Positions 1-8,260 of a DNA stretch of 16,060 bases are shown here, one piece after another. Numbering within the stretch: the first letter of the stretch is position 1; every line of letters starts with the position of its first letter. The DNA is from JAFGED01 sp964551295 (GTDB lineage Bacteria > Chloroflexota > Anaerolineae > B4-G1), in NCBI GenBank assembly GCA_964551295.1, contig CAZKDJ010000085.1, positions 1 to 16,060 of the forward strand. Direction: 5' to 3'. The notes beneath the pieces were generated by a model that saw only the letters and a program-made list of their open reading frames with translations, was not told the DNA's origin and made no database searches. The position numbers were made by a program, and so were the translations under genes.

Positions 1-518
1 AGCGGGCAGTTCTCTCCCTCCCAGGCGTGCGCCCACTCGTGGGCCGCGACCTGGATGAGGAGGATCTGCGGCAGGCCAGAGAGCAGGGACATCACCCGCT
101 TGTGCCCCTTGCGGGCAAAGAGTCCCACCACCTTGGAGGGAGCGGTGGGTAAGCCATTGGGCGCCTCCGCCGCCAGCCGCTGCAGGTGTTGGTGATCCAC
201 CAGGGTAAAATCGGTGCCCACATTGAGCCCCAGGCCCAGGTCGTCTGCGACGACGCGGGCCACGCGCTCAAACAGTTCGCGCGCGCGCGCCTGATCGTAA
301 ACGGCGGTCTGGTGACAACGCGGGCAGATGTGCCGACCGTCGGGCAGTGCTACGTGATTGTCCCCCACCGGTATACCACAGACGTCGCAGCGCGGCGCGC
401 CTTGGTGGCAGCGCCGGCAGACGACGATGGCCTGCTCGGCCGAGTCTCCTTCAGCCGCATAAACCCAGCCGCGCCCCCACAATCGGCGGCCGCAGAGGTG
501 GCAGTGTTTGGGAGCCAT
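1..518 (-). CDS. DA1-like zinc metallopeptidase with LIM-like zinc-binding head (partial, C-terminus missing)
   Basis: This frame stays open from an ATG at 518 to the window edge, giving 172 residues. Cys/His pairs at the start (CHLCG near residues 6-10, CRRCH near 34-38, PRCDVCG near 42-48, CPRCH near 65-69) look like LIM-type zinc knuckles. A DGRHICPRC segment is followed by a helix and a GLN segment, then SGLPQILLIQVAAHEWAHAW at about 147-166. The HEWAH is an HExxH zinc-peptidase motif. The same order (PRCxxC, DGRxxC, GLN, GLPxLL, AHExxHAW) is that of plant DA1/DAR proteins, whose C-terminal peptidase is activated by ubiquitination; no such activation is implied here. The glutamate expected to complete the zinc site lies beyond the window. 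The ATG is 4 nt after the kinase stop and has no clear Shine-Dalgarno, so coupled translation is likely. Family assignment is strong; the role in this cluster is unknown. Confidence 0.85.
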   Translation of the reverse strand, partial: MAPKHCHLCGRRLWGRGWVYAAEGDSAEQAIVVCRRCHQGAPRCDVCGIPVGDNHVALPDGRHICPRCHQTAVYDQARARELFERVARVVADDLGLGLNVGTDFTLVDHQHLQRLAAEAPNGLPTAPSKVVGLFARKGHKRVMSLLSGLPQILLIQVAAHEWAHAWEGENCP

Positions 519-522
519 AGAC

Positions 523-2412
523 TTAACGCGCCCAACGCGGGCACAGTTTCTCTATTTCAGGCGCGTTGGTCACGTTGACCGGCTCGCTGCGCGGGCCTGT
601 GGCATTGATCACCATGATGTCGTAGCCTCCCGCCGCACCCGTTGGCTTCAGATACATCATCATCGAACCATCCGGCGAGAGAGCTGGCTGGTAGACATCG
701 CTGGCTATGGCCTGATAGCCGGCTTCGAGCGGGCTGCCCCGATGCAACTCCCTGTCGAGCCCGAAATAAAAGTTGCGACTGTCGGGCGACCACGTGATCT
801 TGAGCTCGTTGGAGAGGTCCTCCCCCGCGTATGATGGACCCACCAACAAGTCATCGGACACTTGGCGGACGCTCAACGACCATTGTTTGCCCTCCCTCCA
901 GAGGATGATCTTGTACTGACCATCCGGTGAGTCACACTCCACCAGCTTGGCGACGCCGCAGCGGTACCCCCAGTACAAATTGAACGCGTCGCCCTCCAGC
1001 GTCTTTGCCACACCCGAACTCGAACAGGTCGAGTTATCGTAGGTCGTTGGACCCAGCAACTCGCCCTTCGTGCCCGTCGAACTCGTTTGGGCCAGGTAAT
1101 ACCCCATGTCGGTCTCGATGGTGTACAAGATCGCGCCCGCTCCCAAGACCGGCCCTGGCGAAGTCGGTTCCGAGGTTGGTTCTGCCGTAACCTTTAGCGT
1201 CGGCCTGGCCGTCGGGACCGGCGTGGGGGTGAGGGTGGGCGTGGGGGTGAGGGTGGGCGTCGGCGTCTGTGTGTTGGTCGGAAGCGGCGTCGCCGTCGGC
1301 GTCAGCGTTGGGAGGGGTGTGCTGGTTGGAATCTGGGTGGGCGTCGCCGATGGCGTCGGCGTGTCGGTCTCTACGACAGCGACGGCGCCCGTCGTCGGCT
1401 CGATCTCATCCCCAGCCCGCCCCCAGAAAAAGGCGGAATAAGCGCCGACTGCGATCCCCGCCAGCAACAGCGGCCCGCCGACCAGGGCCGCAATCAGCGG
1501 CCAGCGCACCTTTTTTTTCTTCCCTCGCAAGGCCACTTTCATCGCCAGGGCGGACGGGAAACGATCGTTGGGGTCCAACTGCACCGCCTTGTCGATGGTC
1601 AGAGAGGTCTGCGTCGAGACCTTGCGGTTCACGACCCGCACCGGGGTAAAGACAAAGGGGTGCGCCTCGGGATTGTCTCCGGTGAGCGACTCGTAGAGCG
1701 TCGCGCCCAGCGCATAGACGTCGGAACGAGGCGTCGTCTGCCCCTGTCCGGCGTACTGCTCCGGCGGGGCGTAGCCCACGGTGCCCATCTTGAGCGTGTC
1801 CGTCCCCTTGGATGGATCGAACAACCGCGCCACGCCAAAGTCGATCAGCTTGACCCGACCCTCAGGTGTGACCATGATGTTGGCCGGCTTCAGGTCGCGA
1901 AAGATGACGGGCGGATCGTGAGCGTGCAAATAGTTCAGCACGTCACAAATCTGTCCGGCCCACTCCAGCACCTGTTCTTCCGTAAACACACCTTCCGGCG
2001 ACTGCTCCAGCATCTCCTCCAGCGTCTGCCCCTCGACGTACTCCATCACCAGATAGTGCCGCCCATCCTGTTCGAAGGCGTCCACGATCTGCGGCAGGTT
2101 GGGATGGCGCAGGCCGACCAGCAGCTTGGCTTCTTGCTGAAACTGGGCCACGGCCTCGGCCCGATCGCCAGCGTCGACGAACCGCTCCAGCAGTTCCTTC
2201 ATCGCCCACAACTTGCCGTACAGCTTGGTGTCCTCGACCAGGTAGACGGCCCCCATGCCACCTTTACCCAGCACCCGCACGACGCGATACCGCTCGTGCA
2301 GCACGCTACCTACTGAGAGAAGTGCCTGGACGCTCAGCGCCTCACCACATTCGGCACAGAATTGGGCCGTGTCCCGATTGCCATCGAAACCGCATGCTTC
2401 ACATGTACGCAT
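523..2412 (-). CDS. Zinc-ribbon transmembrane Ser/Thr protein kinase with extracytoplasmic TolB-like tail
   Basis: This is a 629-residue protein. An N-terminal zinc ribbon (C4, C7, C19, C22) precedes a Hanks-type kinase domain at about 42-295. The kinase has a glycine loop GKGGMGAVY (49-57), Lys72, catalytic FRDLKPAN (171-178) and DFG (191-193), with a GTVGYAPPEQY activation segment. The HRD His is Phe, a variant I recall as common in related bacterial kinases. A lysine run (298-301) precedes one membrane helix at 304-326, then a long Pro/Thr tether (about 345-415). The roughly 200-residue outer domain contains SPDS and SPDG strands, as in TolB/PD40 propellers, although it is short for a full propeller. 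The kinase should therefore face the cytoplasm and the tail the outside, suggesting a receptor kinase. The Shine-Dalgarno GAGGTAGG overlaps the stop of the upstream FHA-ABC gene, whose stop is 4 nt away, implying coupled expression. Confidence 0.93.
   Translation of the reverse strand: MRTCEACGFDGNRDTAQFCAECGEALSVQALLSVGSVLHERYRVVRVLGKGGMGAVYLVEDTKLYGKLWAMKELLERFVDAGDRAEAVAQFQQEAKLLVGLRHPNLPQIVDAFEQDGRHYLVMEYVEGQTLEEMLEQSPEGVFTEEQVLEWAGQICDVLNYLHAHDPPVIFRDLKPANIMVTPEGRVKLIDFGVARLFDPSKGTDTLKMGTVGYAPPEQYAGQGQTTPRSDVYALGATLYESLTGDNPEAHPFVFTPVRVVNRKVSTQTSLTIDKAVQLDPNDRFPSALAMKVALRGKKKKVRWPLIAALVGGPLLLAGIAVGAYSAFFWGRAGDEIEPTTGAVAVVETDTPTPSATPTQIPTSTPLPTLTPTATPLPTNTQTPTPTLTPTPTLTPTPVPTARPTLKVTAEPTSEPTSPGPVLGAGAILYTIETDMGYYLAQTSSTGTKGELLGPTTYDNSTCSSSGVAKTLEGDAFNLYWGYRCGVAKLVECDSPDGQYKIILWREGKQWSLSVRQVSDDLLVGPSYAGEDLSNELKITWSPDSRNFYFGLDRELHRGSPLEAGYQAIASDVYQPALSPDGSMMMYLKPTGAAGGYDIMVINATGPRSEPVNVTNAPEIEKLCPRWAR
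1221..1260 (+). repeat. 18-bp tandem repeat, G-rich, inside the Pro/Thr tether of the kinase gene
   Basis: Two perfect copies of an 18-bp unit (1221-1238 and 1239-1256) are followed by a partial third. On the coding strand the unit encodes the TPTPTL stalk repeats. The plus strand, which is the template strand for this gene, carries G-runs at 1225-1229, 1233-1235, 1237-1239, 1243-1247, 1251-1253 and 1255-1257, enough for an intramolecular G-quadruplex. Low-complexity tandem DNA of this kind can change copy number by slippage, which would alter tether length. Confidence 0.8.
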
Positions 2413-2416
2413 TGTC

Positions 2417-5239
2417 CTACCTCACATCTTTTCGTCCCAATACAACCGCTATGCCCAAACTGAAGCAAAGTCCAAACCCAACCAACAACAACCAGGCTCT
2501 TAGCAAATGGCCCGCCGAACGGGTATACTGGATACGGAACTCTTGCTTGTCCTGGATATTCATCGGCCTCGGCTCGATCGTCACTGTCTTTGTGACCGTC
2601 TCTGTGACGATAACGGGCTCGTTCCCCGGTTCCCAATCGTCGGCCAGCTTCTCGACCTCGACTCCGACCTGTTCAATGATGGAGCCGGGCAAAAGCCGGA
2701 ACGTCGTGCGCATGCCCAGCTTATCCAGATCCACCGACGTACCCAACCCCTCCATCGTCCAGCGCGTGAGCGTCAGAGCAGAAAGGTGTTCCGTGACGCC
2801 CGGCAGGTTGAAGAGCACACCAGCAAAGATCATCTGAAAGAACAGCACCAGAAAGACGATATAGATCACCGAATTGGCGTTGGGCACGATGGCCGAGATC
2901 AGCAACCCCATCAAAATCGCCGTCAACGTCGCCAAAACCAGGGTGATGTATATCTCTACCAACGCCGAAAATATGACGCCCTCCGTAGGATAGCCGACCC
3001 TGATGCCAATCACGAGCATCAGCAGGAAGCACTGGATAAGCGCAAAGGAACCCAACACCACGACCTTGGAGGCGATGTAGGGCAGAACGCGCACAGAGAC
3101 CATGCGCTCCCGCTGGTAGATCGGCCACTCCTTCACGATCTCGTACACGGCGGCGAACAACCCCAGCAACACCGCCGCCAACGTCATGATGAACAGGAGG
3201 ATCTGCGTATCGCCGACGACGTTGTAGACAGCAATGTTCTTGCCCGTCTCTGCCAGCTCGGCCTGCAGCATGCTCCTGATCTCGGAGCGGGTGTTGCCAA
3301 CCAGCCAGTTACTGTCCGAGACCAGCAACACCAACGCGCCGATGATGGGCATCACCACCCACAGAACGGCCATGAGCAGCTTGTCCCGCCGCACCAGGTC
3401 GAAATAGCGGCGGGTGAGCACAAAGAACTGCCGCAACAAGCTGACCTTGGAGCGGGGCCGCGACCGCCCCTTGCTTGCAGCCTGTTGCACCTGGGGCAGC
3501 AGTTGCTGCCGGCCGGCCACGTATTTCTGGTATTGCGCCGATTGCTTGAACGCCTCCTCACCTCGGAGCGCCTTTTCCCGCGCCACCCGCGGGTCGGGAT
3601 CGTCCAAGCGGGCGTAGATATCGGCAAAGTCGCCGCTCTTTACGCCAAAGTACTCGAGCGCCTCCTCGGGCGGCCCAAAATAGACCATGCGCCCCTGGGA
3701 GAGGAAACACACGTGGTCGCACTGCACGATGTTGGCCGTGGCGTGGGTCACCAGGAGGATCGTCCGCCCGCCGTCGGCCAAGCGACGCAGCGTGTGCATC
3801 ATCTTTTTCTCCAGCCCCGGGTCCAGCCCGGAGGTGGGCTCGTCGAGGAAGAACAGGTTCGGCTCGGCCAGCAACTCGACGGCGATGCTGACCCGCTGGC
3901 GCTGCCCCCCGCTCAGGCTGCTGACGACCTGATCCTTCTGCCCCACCATCTCCACCTGTTCGAGCACCCGGTCGATACGCCGCTCGATCTCTGCGGCGGA
4001 GGTATCCTGGGGCAGCCGCAACTGGGCCGCATACCGCAGCGCCTTGTCTACGGTCAGGTCGTTGTGAATGATCTCATCCTGCGGCACGTAGCCGACCAGC
4101 GTGCGGTAGAGATCGAACTGATCGTACAGGTCCTCTCCGTTGGCCAGCACCTGGCCCTCGGTGGCACGGGCGAACCCGTTGAGCGCCATCAGGAGCGTGC
4201 TCTTGCCCGCGCCGCTGGTGCCCACGATGGCAACGAACTCGCGCGGGTAAACGGATATGTCGATGCCGTGGAGGATGCGCTTCATCCCCCGCCCATTTCT
4301 TGCATCCCGGATCAGCCCGATGCCATCCAGCCGCACGCCGCCGGTGGCGGCGTATTTCTGGAAACCGGTCGTTTCGTACACCAGCGTGAAGGGGCCGATG
4401 CGCACCACATCATCCGGCCGCAGCAGGCGAGACTGCGTCAACCGCTCGCCGTTGACAAAGGTACCGTTGGTGCTGCCCAGGTCGGTGAGGACGTGGCCTT
4501 GGTCTGTGAGATCGAGGCGGGCGTGTCCCCAGGAGACGATGGGGGACGCCAGGGGAATGTCGGCCTGCGGATTGCGCCCGATGACGACCGACTCTTTCAT
4601 TCCCAGGTCGGTCGCCCCCACGTTGACCACGTTGGAGACAGGCGCTGCCGACTCGGCGGTGCGGAAGGTCATACCGACAGAGTTGCCCTGCGGGTCACCG
4701 ATACGCAGGATGTCGCCTTCATTGAGGACGGCGCTGGGCGTATACTGGCCGTTGACAAAGGTGCCGTTGGTGCTGCCCAGGTCTATATAGTGCCACACGC
4801 CGTCACGCCTCTCCAGCCGCCCGTGGTGACCGGATACATAGTTGGGCGACAGAACGATGTCGTTATCCGACCTGCGGCCCAGCGTAAAGACGTCCCGGTC
4901 GAGCACCACCTCCCACTGCGGTTCCCCCGGCTCGCGGATGATGAGACGTGGAGGCTCCGGCAGCCCCAGTTCCACCGGGCGTGCCTGCTGCGTCTCATCC
5001 GGCGGCGGTTCCTCCTCCGAAACGTCTTCCACCGGTTGCTCTATCTCCATAGGAGCCTGTTCGGGCACGTCCTTCTCCGCCGAGACATCGGCGGTCATCT
5101 GAACCTCTTCCGGCGACTCTACCACTACAAGGGCCTCATCCAGGGCGGCATCAGGGGAAAGCGGCTGCCCGCACTCCGCACAGAAGCGCGCGTCAGGCTT
5201 CCTTGATTCCTTGCCGCACGAGCGGCAGACTGGTGACAT
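2417..5239 (-). CDS. Zinc-ribbon, double-FHA ABC exporter (ATPase and permease fused; Rv1747-like)
   Basis: This is a 940-residue fusion. In order it holds a zinc ribbon (C5, C8, C20, C23), an acidic disordered linker (about 30-100), FHA1 (about 117-190), FHA2 (about 217-288), an ABC ATPase (about 300-530) and an ABC-2/ABCG-type membrane domain (about 610-940). Both FHA domains keep the GR, S-x-x-H and DLGSTNGTFVNG signatures, exactly 100 residues apart. The ATPase has Walker A GTSGAGKST (340-348), Q-loop VPQDE, signature LSGGQRQRVS (442-451), Walker B LFFLDEPTSGLDP (462-474) and switch His in THA. About six hydrophobic helices follow, the last near 917-935. FHA-FHA-ATPase-permease is the layout of Mycobacterium tuberculosis Rv1747, a phosphorylation-controlled exporter beside kinase PknF. 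A close kinase neighbour on each side fits that model. The substrate is unknown. A GGAGGTAGG Shine-Dalgarno supports the ATG, 30 nt after the WD40-kinase stop. Confidence 0.95.
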   Translation of the reverse strand: MSPVCRSCGKESRKPDARFCAECGQPLSPDAALDEALVVVESPEEVQMTADVSAEKDVPEQAPMEIEQPVEDVSEEEPPPDETQQARPVELGLPEPPRLIIREPGEPQWEVVLDRDVFTLGRRSDNDIVLSPNYVSGHHGRLERRDGVWHYIDLGSTNGTFVNGQYTPSAVLNEGDILRIGDPQGNSVGMTFRTAESAAPVSNVVNVGATDLGMKESVVIGRNPQADIPLASPIVSWGHARLDLTDQGHVLTDLGSTNGTFVNGERLTQSRLLRPDDVVRIGPFTLVYETTGFQKYAATGGVRLDGIGLIRDARNGRGMKRILHGIDISVYPREFVAIVGTSGAGKSTLLMALNGFARATEGQVLANGEDLYDQFDLYRTLVGYVPQDEIIHNDLTVDKALRYAAQLRLPQDTSAAEIERRIDRVLEQVEMVGQKDQVVSSLSGGQRQRVSIAVELLAEPNLFFLDEPTSGLDPGLEKKMMHTLRRLADGGRTILLVTHATANIVQCDHVCFLSQGRMVYFGPPEEALEYFGVKSGDFADIYARLDDPDPRVAREKALRGEEAFKQSAQYQKYVAGRQQLLPQVQQAASKGRSRPRSKVSLLRQFFVLTRRYFDLVRRDKLLMAVLWVVMPIIGALVLLVSDSNWLVGNTRSEIRSMLQAELAETGKNIAVYNVVGDTQILLFIMTLAAVLLGLFAAVYEIVKEWPIYQRERMVSVRVLPYIASKVVVLGSFALIQCFLLMLVIGIRVGYPTEGVIFSALVEIYITLVLATLTAILMGLLISAIVPNANSVIYIVFLVLFFQMIFAGVLFNLPGVTEHLSALTLTRWTMEGLGTSVDLDKLGMRTTFRLLPGSIIEQVGVEVEKLADDWEPGNEPVIVTETVTKTVTIEPRPMNIQDKQEFRIQYTRSAGHLLRAWLLLVGFGLCFSLGIAVVLGRKDVR
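4449..4783 (-). repeat. Near-identical 35-bp copies exactly 300 bp apart (tandem FHA duplication)
   Basis: The segments 4449-4483 and 4749-4783 differ at one base and are 300 bp apart. They encode the DLGSTNGTFVNG beta-strand/loop of FHA2 and FHA1 respectively. The rest of the two FHA domains has diverged much more, so this patch is either held by strong codon-level constraint or was homogenised by recent gene conversion. Confidence 0.8.
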
Positions 5240-5269
5240 TGCAACCTACCTCCATCTGCATATTCGACT

Positions 5270-8188
5270 TTACTCCGCCACCCCCCACAGCCGTACCGTG
5301 CCATCCGACGACCCGGAGGCCAAGAGTGTCCCATCGGGCGAGAAAGCCACGTCGCTGACCTCGCTCGCGTGCGCATTGAGCAGGCGCAGCAGCGCGCCAT
5401 CGGAGACCCGCCACACGCGCAGCGTGCCGTCGTCCGAAGCCGAGGCCAGCAACTCACCATCCGGGCTGAAAGAAACGCGCTGCACCTGTCCCTTGTGCCC
5501 TTCGAGAGCGCGCACCAGCACCCCATCCGAGACTCGCCAGAGGCCAATCTCACCCCAAGACGCCGTGACGAGGAGCAAGCCATCTGGCGAGAAGGCAACA
5601 CTCGACACCCAAAACGTATAGTCGTTCAATTCGAGCACCTGGGTCCTATCAGAGACCTGCCACACGCGCGCCGTCTCGTCGGCCGACCCCGTCGCCAACA
5701 GCTTGCCATCGGGGGAAAAAGCCAAACTGATCACGTCATCTGTGTGAGCCTGCCAGGTATGTAGCAGCGCCTTATCAGAGACTTGCCACAATTGCACGGC
5801 GCCTTCCAGCAATCCTACGGCCAACACCGCCCCGTCCGGGGAAAAAGCCAAGCTTTTCACCCCGCTGACCTGATCTCTCTTCAGTGTACGCAGCAGGCTG
5901 CCGTCGTGTACCTGCCAAAAGTCGATCTCGCTCCACGACGCCGCAGCCAGGAGCGCCCCGTCGGGAGAAAAGGCCATGCCCGTGGTATCGCCCGCGTCAT
6001 CCGCCAGCACGCGCGAATCCATCCCGTCCACAGCCCATAACTGCACCGTGTTGTAACTGGCCGCCGAAGCCAACGTAGCGCCATCGGGGGAAAAGGCAAT
6101 GTAATCCACCGAGTCCGTGAAACCCGTCAGCGTGTGCAGCGGCTTTCCATCGGACGCCTGCCACAGCCGCACTGCACCCTCGCTCGAAGTCGAGAGCAAC
6201 ACCTCTCCATCGGGCGAAAAGGCCACACCCGTCACCGACCCTGTATGCTCGTCCAGTCGATAAGCCATCGCGCCATCGGATACGCGCCAGAGACTTATAC
6301 TCTTATCCCAAGACCCTGTGGCCAGCATCTCTCCATCAGGTGAGAAAGCCACGTCTCTCACCCAGCTCATTCCCAGGCTACTCTCCACCTCAAACGTGCG
6401 CAAGTGCTTGCCACTGGACACGCGCCACAGCCGCACCGTCCCGTCGTCCGATCCCGAGGCCAGCGTCTCCCCGTTGGGTGATAGAGCCATTCCCCTCACG
6501 TACCCTTCGTGCCCCTCAAGCGCGTGCAACAGCACCCCATCCGAGACCTGCCACAGCCGCACCGTCTTGTCGTCCGAGGCTGAGGCCACGATCCGCCCAT
6601 CGGGAGTAAAGGCCACATCCGTCACATCCCCCGCGTGCCCCTCCAAGAGGCGCACAAGCTGGCCATCGAGGACCCGCCACAGGCACACCGTGTCATCCCA
6701 GGAACCCGAAGCCAACATCTCCCCGTCGGGGGAAAAGGCCACGCTCGCCACCCAGCTCTTGTGCCCCTCCAGCGTACGCTGCAACGCCCCATCCGACACC
6801 CGTCTGAGCTGTATCTCATTATCCCGCGTCGCGAAAGCCAGCAGCATCCCGTCGGGCGAAAAAGCCACATCGTTGGCCCAAGCGCGGGTTTCAAAGAACT
6901 GCACTTGATCCATCGTCTCGGTGTCGTAAAGATACACCCCCAGCGACGAGGCCACGGCCAGCAGGCTCCCATCGGGGGCATACGCCGTTCGCTCCAGAAC
7001 ACCCTTGCCCAACCGGGTCAGCTCCGCCATCTGATCGGTACTCTCCGGCGATATGGTCACCCGTGACTGAGGCAATGGCATGTTTGTCGCCAGAACCTGC
7101 GGACCCGACGTGGATACAGGACCGAGAAGCACGGTACGCACTTCAGGCGTCGAAGGATCCGGTTGCTTGAACCAAGCTGCGACCCTCCCTACCCCGCCCA
7201 AGGCCAACGCCAGGGCGACCGCCAACGCGGCCAATGCCACAATCAGCGCAGCCATTCCCCCAGCAATCCAGGCCCACTTTGGTACCCGCCGGAGCGCAGC
7301 AGGAGCAGCCACCTCGGCCGGCGCGGCCCGCGCCGGTACCCTGTCGGGCGACAGCGCTGACGACTTGCCCTCCAGCGCCCGCGCCATCTCTCTGGCGCTC
7401 GAAAAGCGCTTGACCAAGGGCAGCTCCATCGCCTGCATCACCGCCGCCTCGGTTTGCACACCGACCTGGGGATTCAAACGCCGCATCGGCGTAAACGAAT
7501 CAGGGTTGGCCATCCGGTCGCCGGCAGTGGCCGGAGGCTCTCCCGTCAAAGCGTGATAAAGCGTCGCTCCCAGGCTGTAAAGACCGCTACGAGGATCGGT
7601 GTGCCCAGGTTGAACGCCATACTGCTCCGGCGGGGCGTAAGCTGGCGTTCCCATGCCACGCATCGCCGTGTGCGTCTGCGGATCGTTTGGATCCCACAAC
7701 TTGACCAGGCCAAAGTCCACCAGTTCTACGTGCCCATCGGGACAGATGATGATATTCTGCGGCTTGATGTCCCGGTGAATCACCTGCCGGCTGTGGCAGT
7801 ATTCCAACGCATCGAGCAACTGCACCGCCCACGCCACGACCTGCTGCTCGGGCAGCGGCCCCTCCCGCTCGATCTGGTCGGCCAGGCTCTCCCCCTCGAC
7901 AAAGTCCATGACCAGATAGACGCTGCCGCTCTCCTCAAAAAAGTCGGTGACGCGCACGAGGTGCGGGTGATCCATACGCGCCAGGATCGTCGCCTCTTGG
8001 CGAAATTGTTGGCGGAGCTGATCCAGCGTATGGGAATCAAGCCCAGGCTGCGCGGTCATCTCCTTGAGCGCTACCGGTACGTCAAGGCGCGTATCCCAAG
8101 CGCGATAGACCGCCCCCATCCCGCCCCGTCCAAAGAGGGAAACGATGCGATAACGATTTTGGAGAACTTGGCTCACTGCAAGCGTCAT
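5270..8188 (-). CDS. Transmembrane Ser/Thr protein kinase with 14 extracytoplasmic WD40 repeats
   Basis: From the ATG at 8188 this is 972 residues. A Hanks-type kinase domain spans about 13-270: glycine loop GRGGMGAVY (20-28), Lys42, HRDIKPQN (138-145), DFG (158-160) and a GTPAYAPPEQY activation segment. The alpha-F Asp (normally SDxYSLG) is Gly (SGLYSLG, residues about 201-207). One membrane helix lies at about 305-331. From about 400 to the end I count 14 WD40-type repeats, from TAYAPDG to the final VAFSPDG...VRLW. That number equals two seven-bladed propellers. Cytoplasmic kinase plus outward propellers suggests a receptor or scaffold. A GTG at 8257 would add 23 residues, but they resemble no family N-terminus and that start lacks a Shine-Dalgarno. 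The ATG has a weak GGGA. The gene lies between an FHA adaptor and the FHA-ABC exporter, its likely phospho-partners. Confidence 0.92.
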   Translation of the reverse strand: MTLAVSQVLQNRYRIVSLFGRGGMGAVYRAWDTRLDVPVALKEMTAQPGLDSHTLDQLRQQFRQEATILARMDHPHLVRVTDFFEESGSVYLVMDFVEGESLADQIEREGPLPEQQVVAWAVQLLDALEYCHSRQVIHRDIKPQNIIICPDGHVELVDFGLVKLWDPNDPQTHTAMRGMGTPAYAPPEQYGVQPGHTDPRSGLYSLGATLYHALTGEPPATAGDRMANPDSFTPMRRLNPQVGVQTEAAVMQAMELPLVKRFSSAREMARALEGKSSALSPDRVPARAAPAEVAAPAALRRVPKWAWIAGGMAALIVALAALAVALALALGGVGRVAAWFKQPDPSTPEVRTVLLGPVSTSGPQVLATNMPLPQSRVTISPESTDQMAELTRLGKGVLERTAYAPDGSLLAVASSLGVYLYDTETMDQVQFFETRAWANDVAFSPDGMLLAFATRDNEIQLRRVSDGALQRTLEGHKSWVASVAFSPDGEMLASGSWDDTVCLWRVLDGQLVRLLEGHAGDVTDVAFTPDGRIVASASDDKTVRLWQVSDGVLLHALEGHEGYVRGMALSPNGETLASGSDDGTVRLWRVSSGKHLRTFEVESSLGMSWVRDVAFSPDGEMLATGSWDKSISLWRVSDGAMAYRLDEHTGSVTGVAFSPDGEVLLSTSSEGAVRLWQASDGKPLHTLTGFTDSVDYIAFSPDGATLASAASYNTVQLWAVDGMDSRVLADDAGDTTGMAFSPDGALLAAASWSEIDFWQVHDGSLLRTLKRDQVSGVKSLAFSPDGAVLAVGLLEGAVQLWQVSDKALLHTWQAHTDDVISLAFSPDGKLLATGSADETARVWQVSDRTQVLELNDYTFWVSSVAFSPDGLLLVTASWGEIGLWRVSDGVLVRALEGHKGQVQRVSFSPDGELLASASDDGTLRVWRVSDGALLRLLNAHASEVSDVAFSPDGTLLASGSSDGTVRLWGVAE

Positions 8189-8260
8189 GGTCTGTTCCCG
8201 AACGCAGACAACCGGCCGTACTCCGCACTCTGCGTACCGAGACGCGTCGTGCTTCACGCG

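Noticed and set aside
2507..5206. Plus-strand open frame of about 899 codons opposite the FHA-ABC gene
   Set aside because: It mirrors the coding frame of a clear ABC exporter in high-GC DNA, is rich in His/Arg/Gln with no domain, and has no credible start signal.
5270..6990. Regular short DNA repeats that could suggest an array
   Set aside because: They are the coding DNA of WD40 repeats with diverged spacing and continuous reading frame, not a CRISPR or satellite array.
8189..8257. GTG start adding 23 residues to the WD40 kinase
   Set aside because: There is no Shine-Dalgarno at a proper distance, the added peptide resembles no kinase head, and the ATG at 8188 gives the usual short lead before the RYRI strand.
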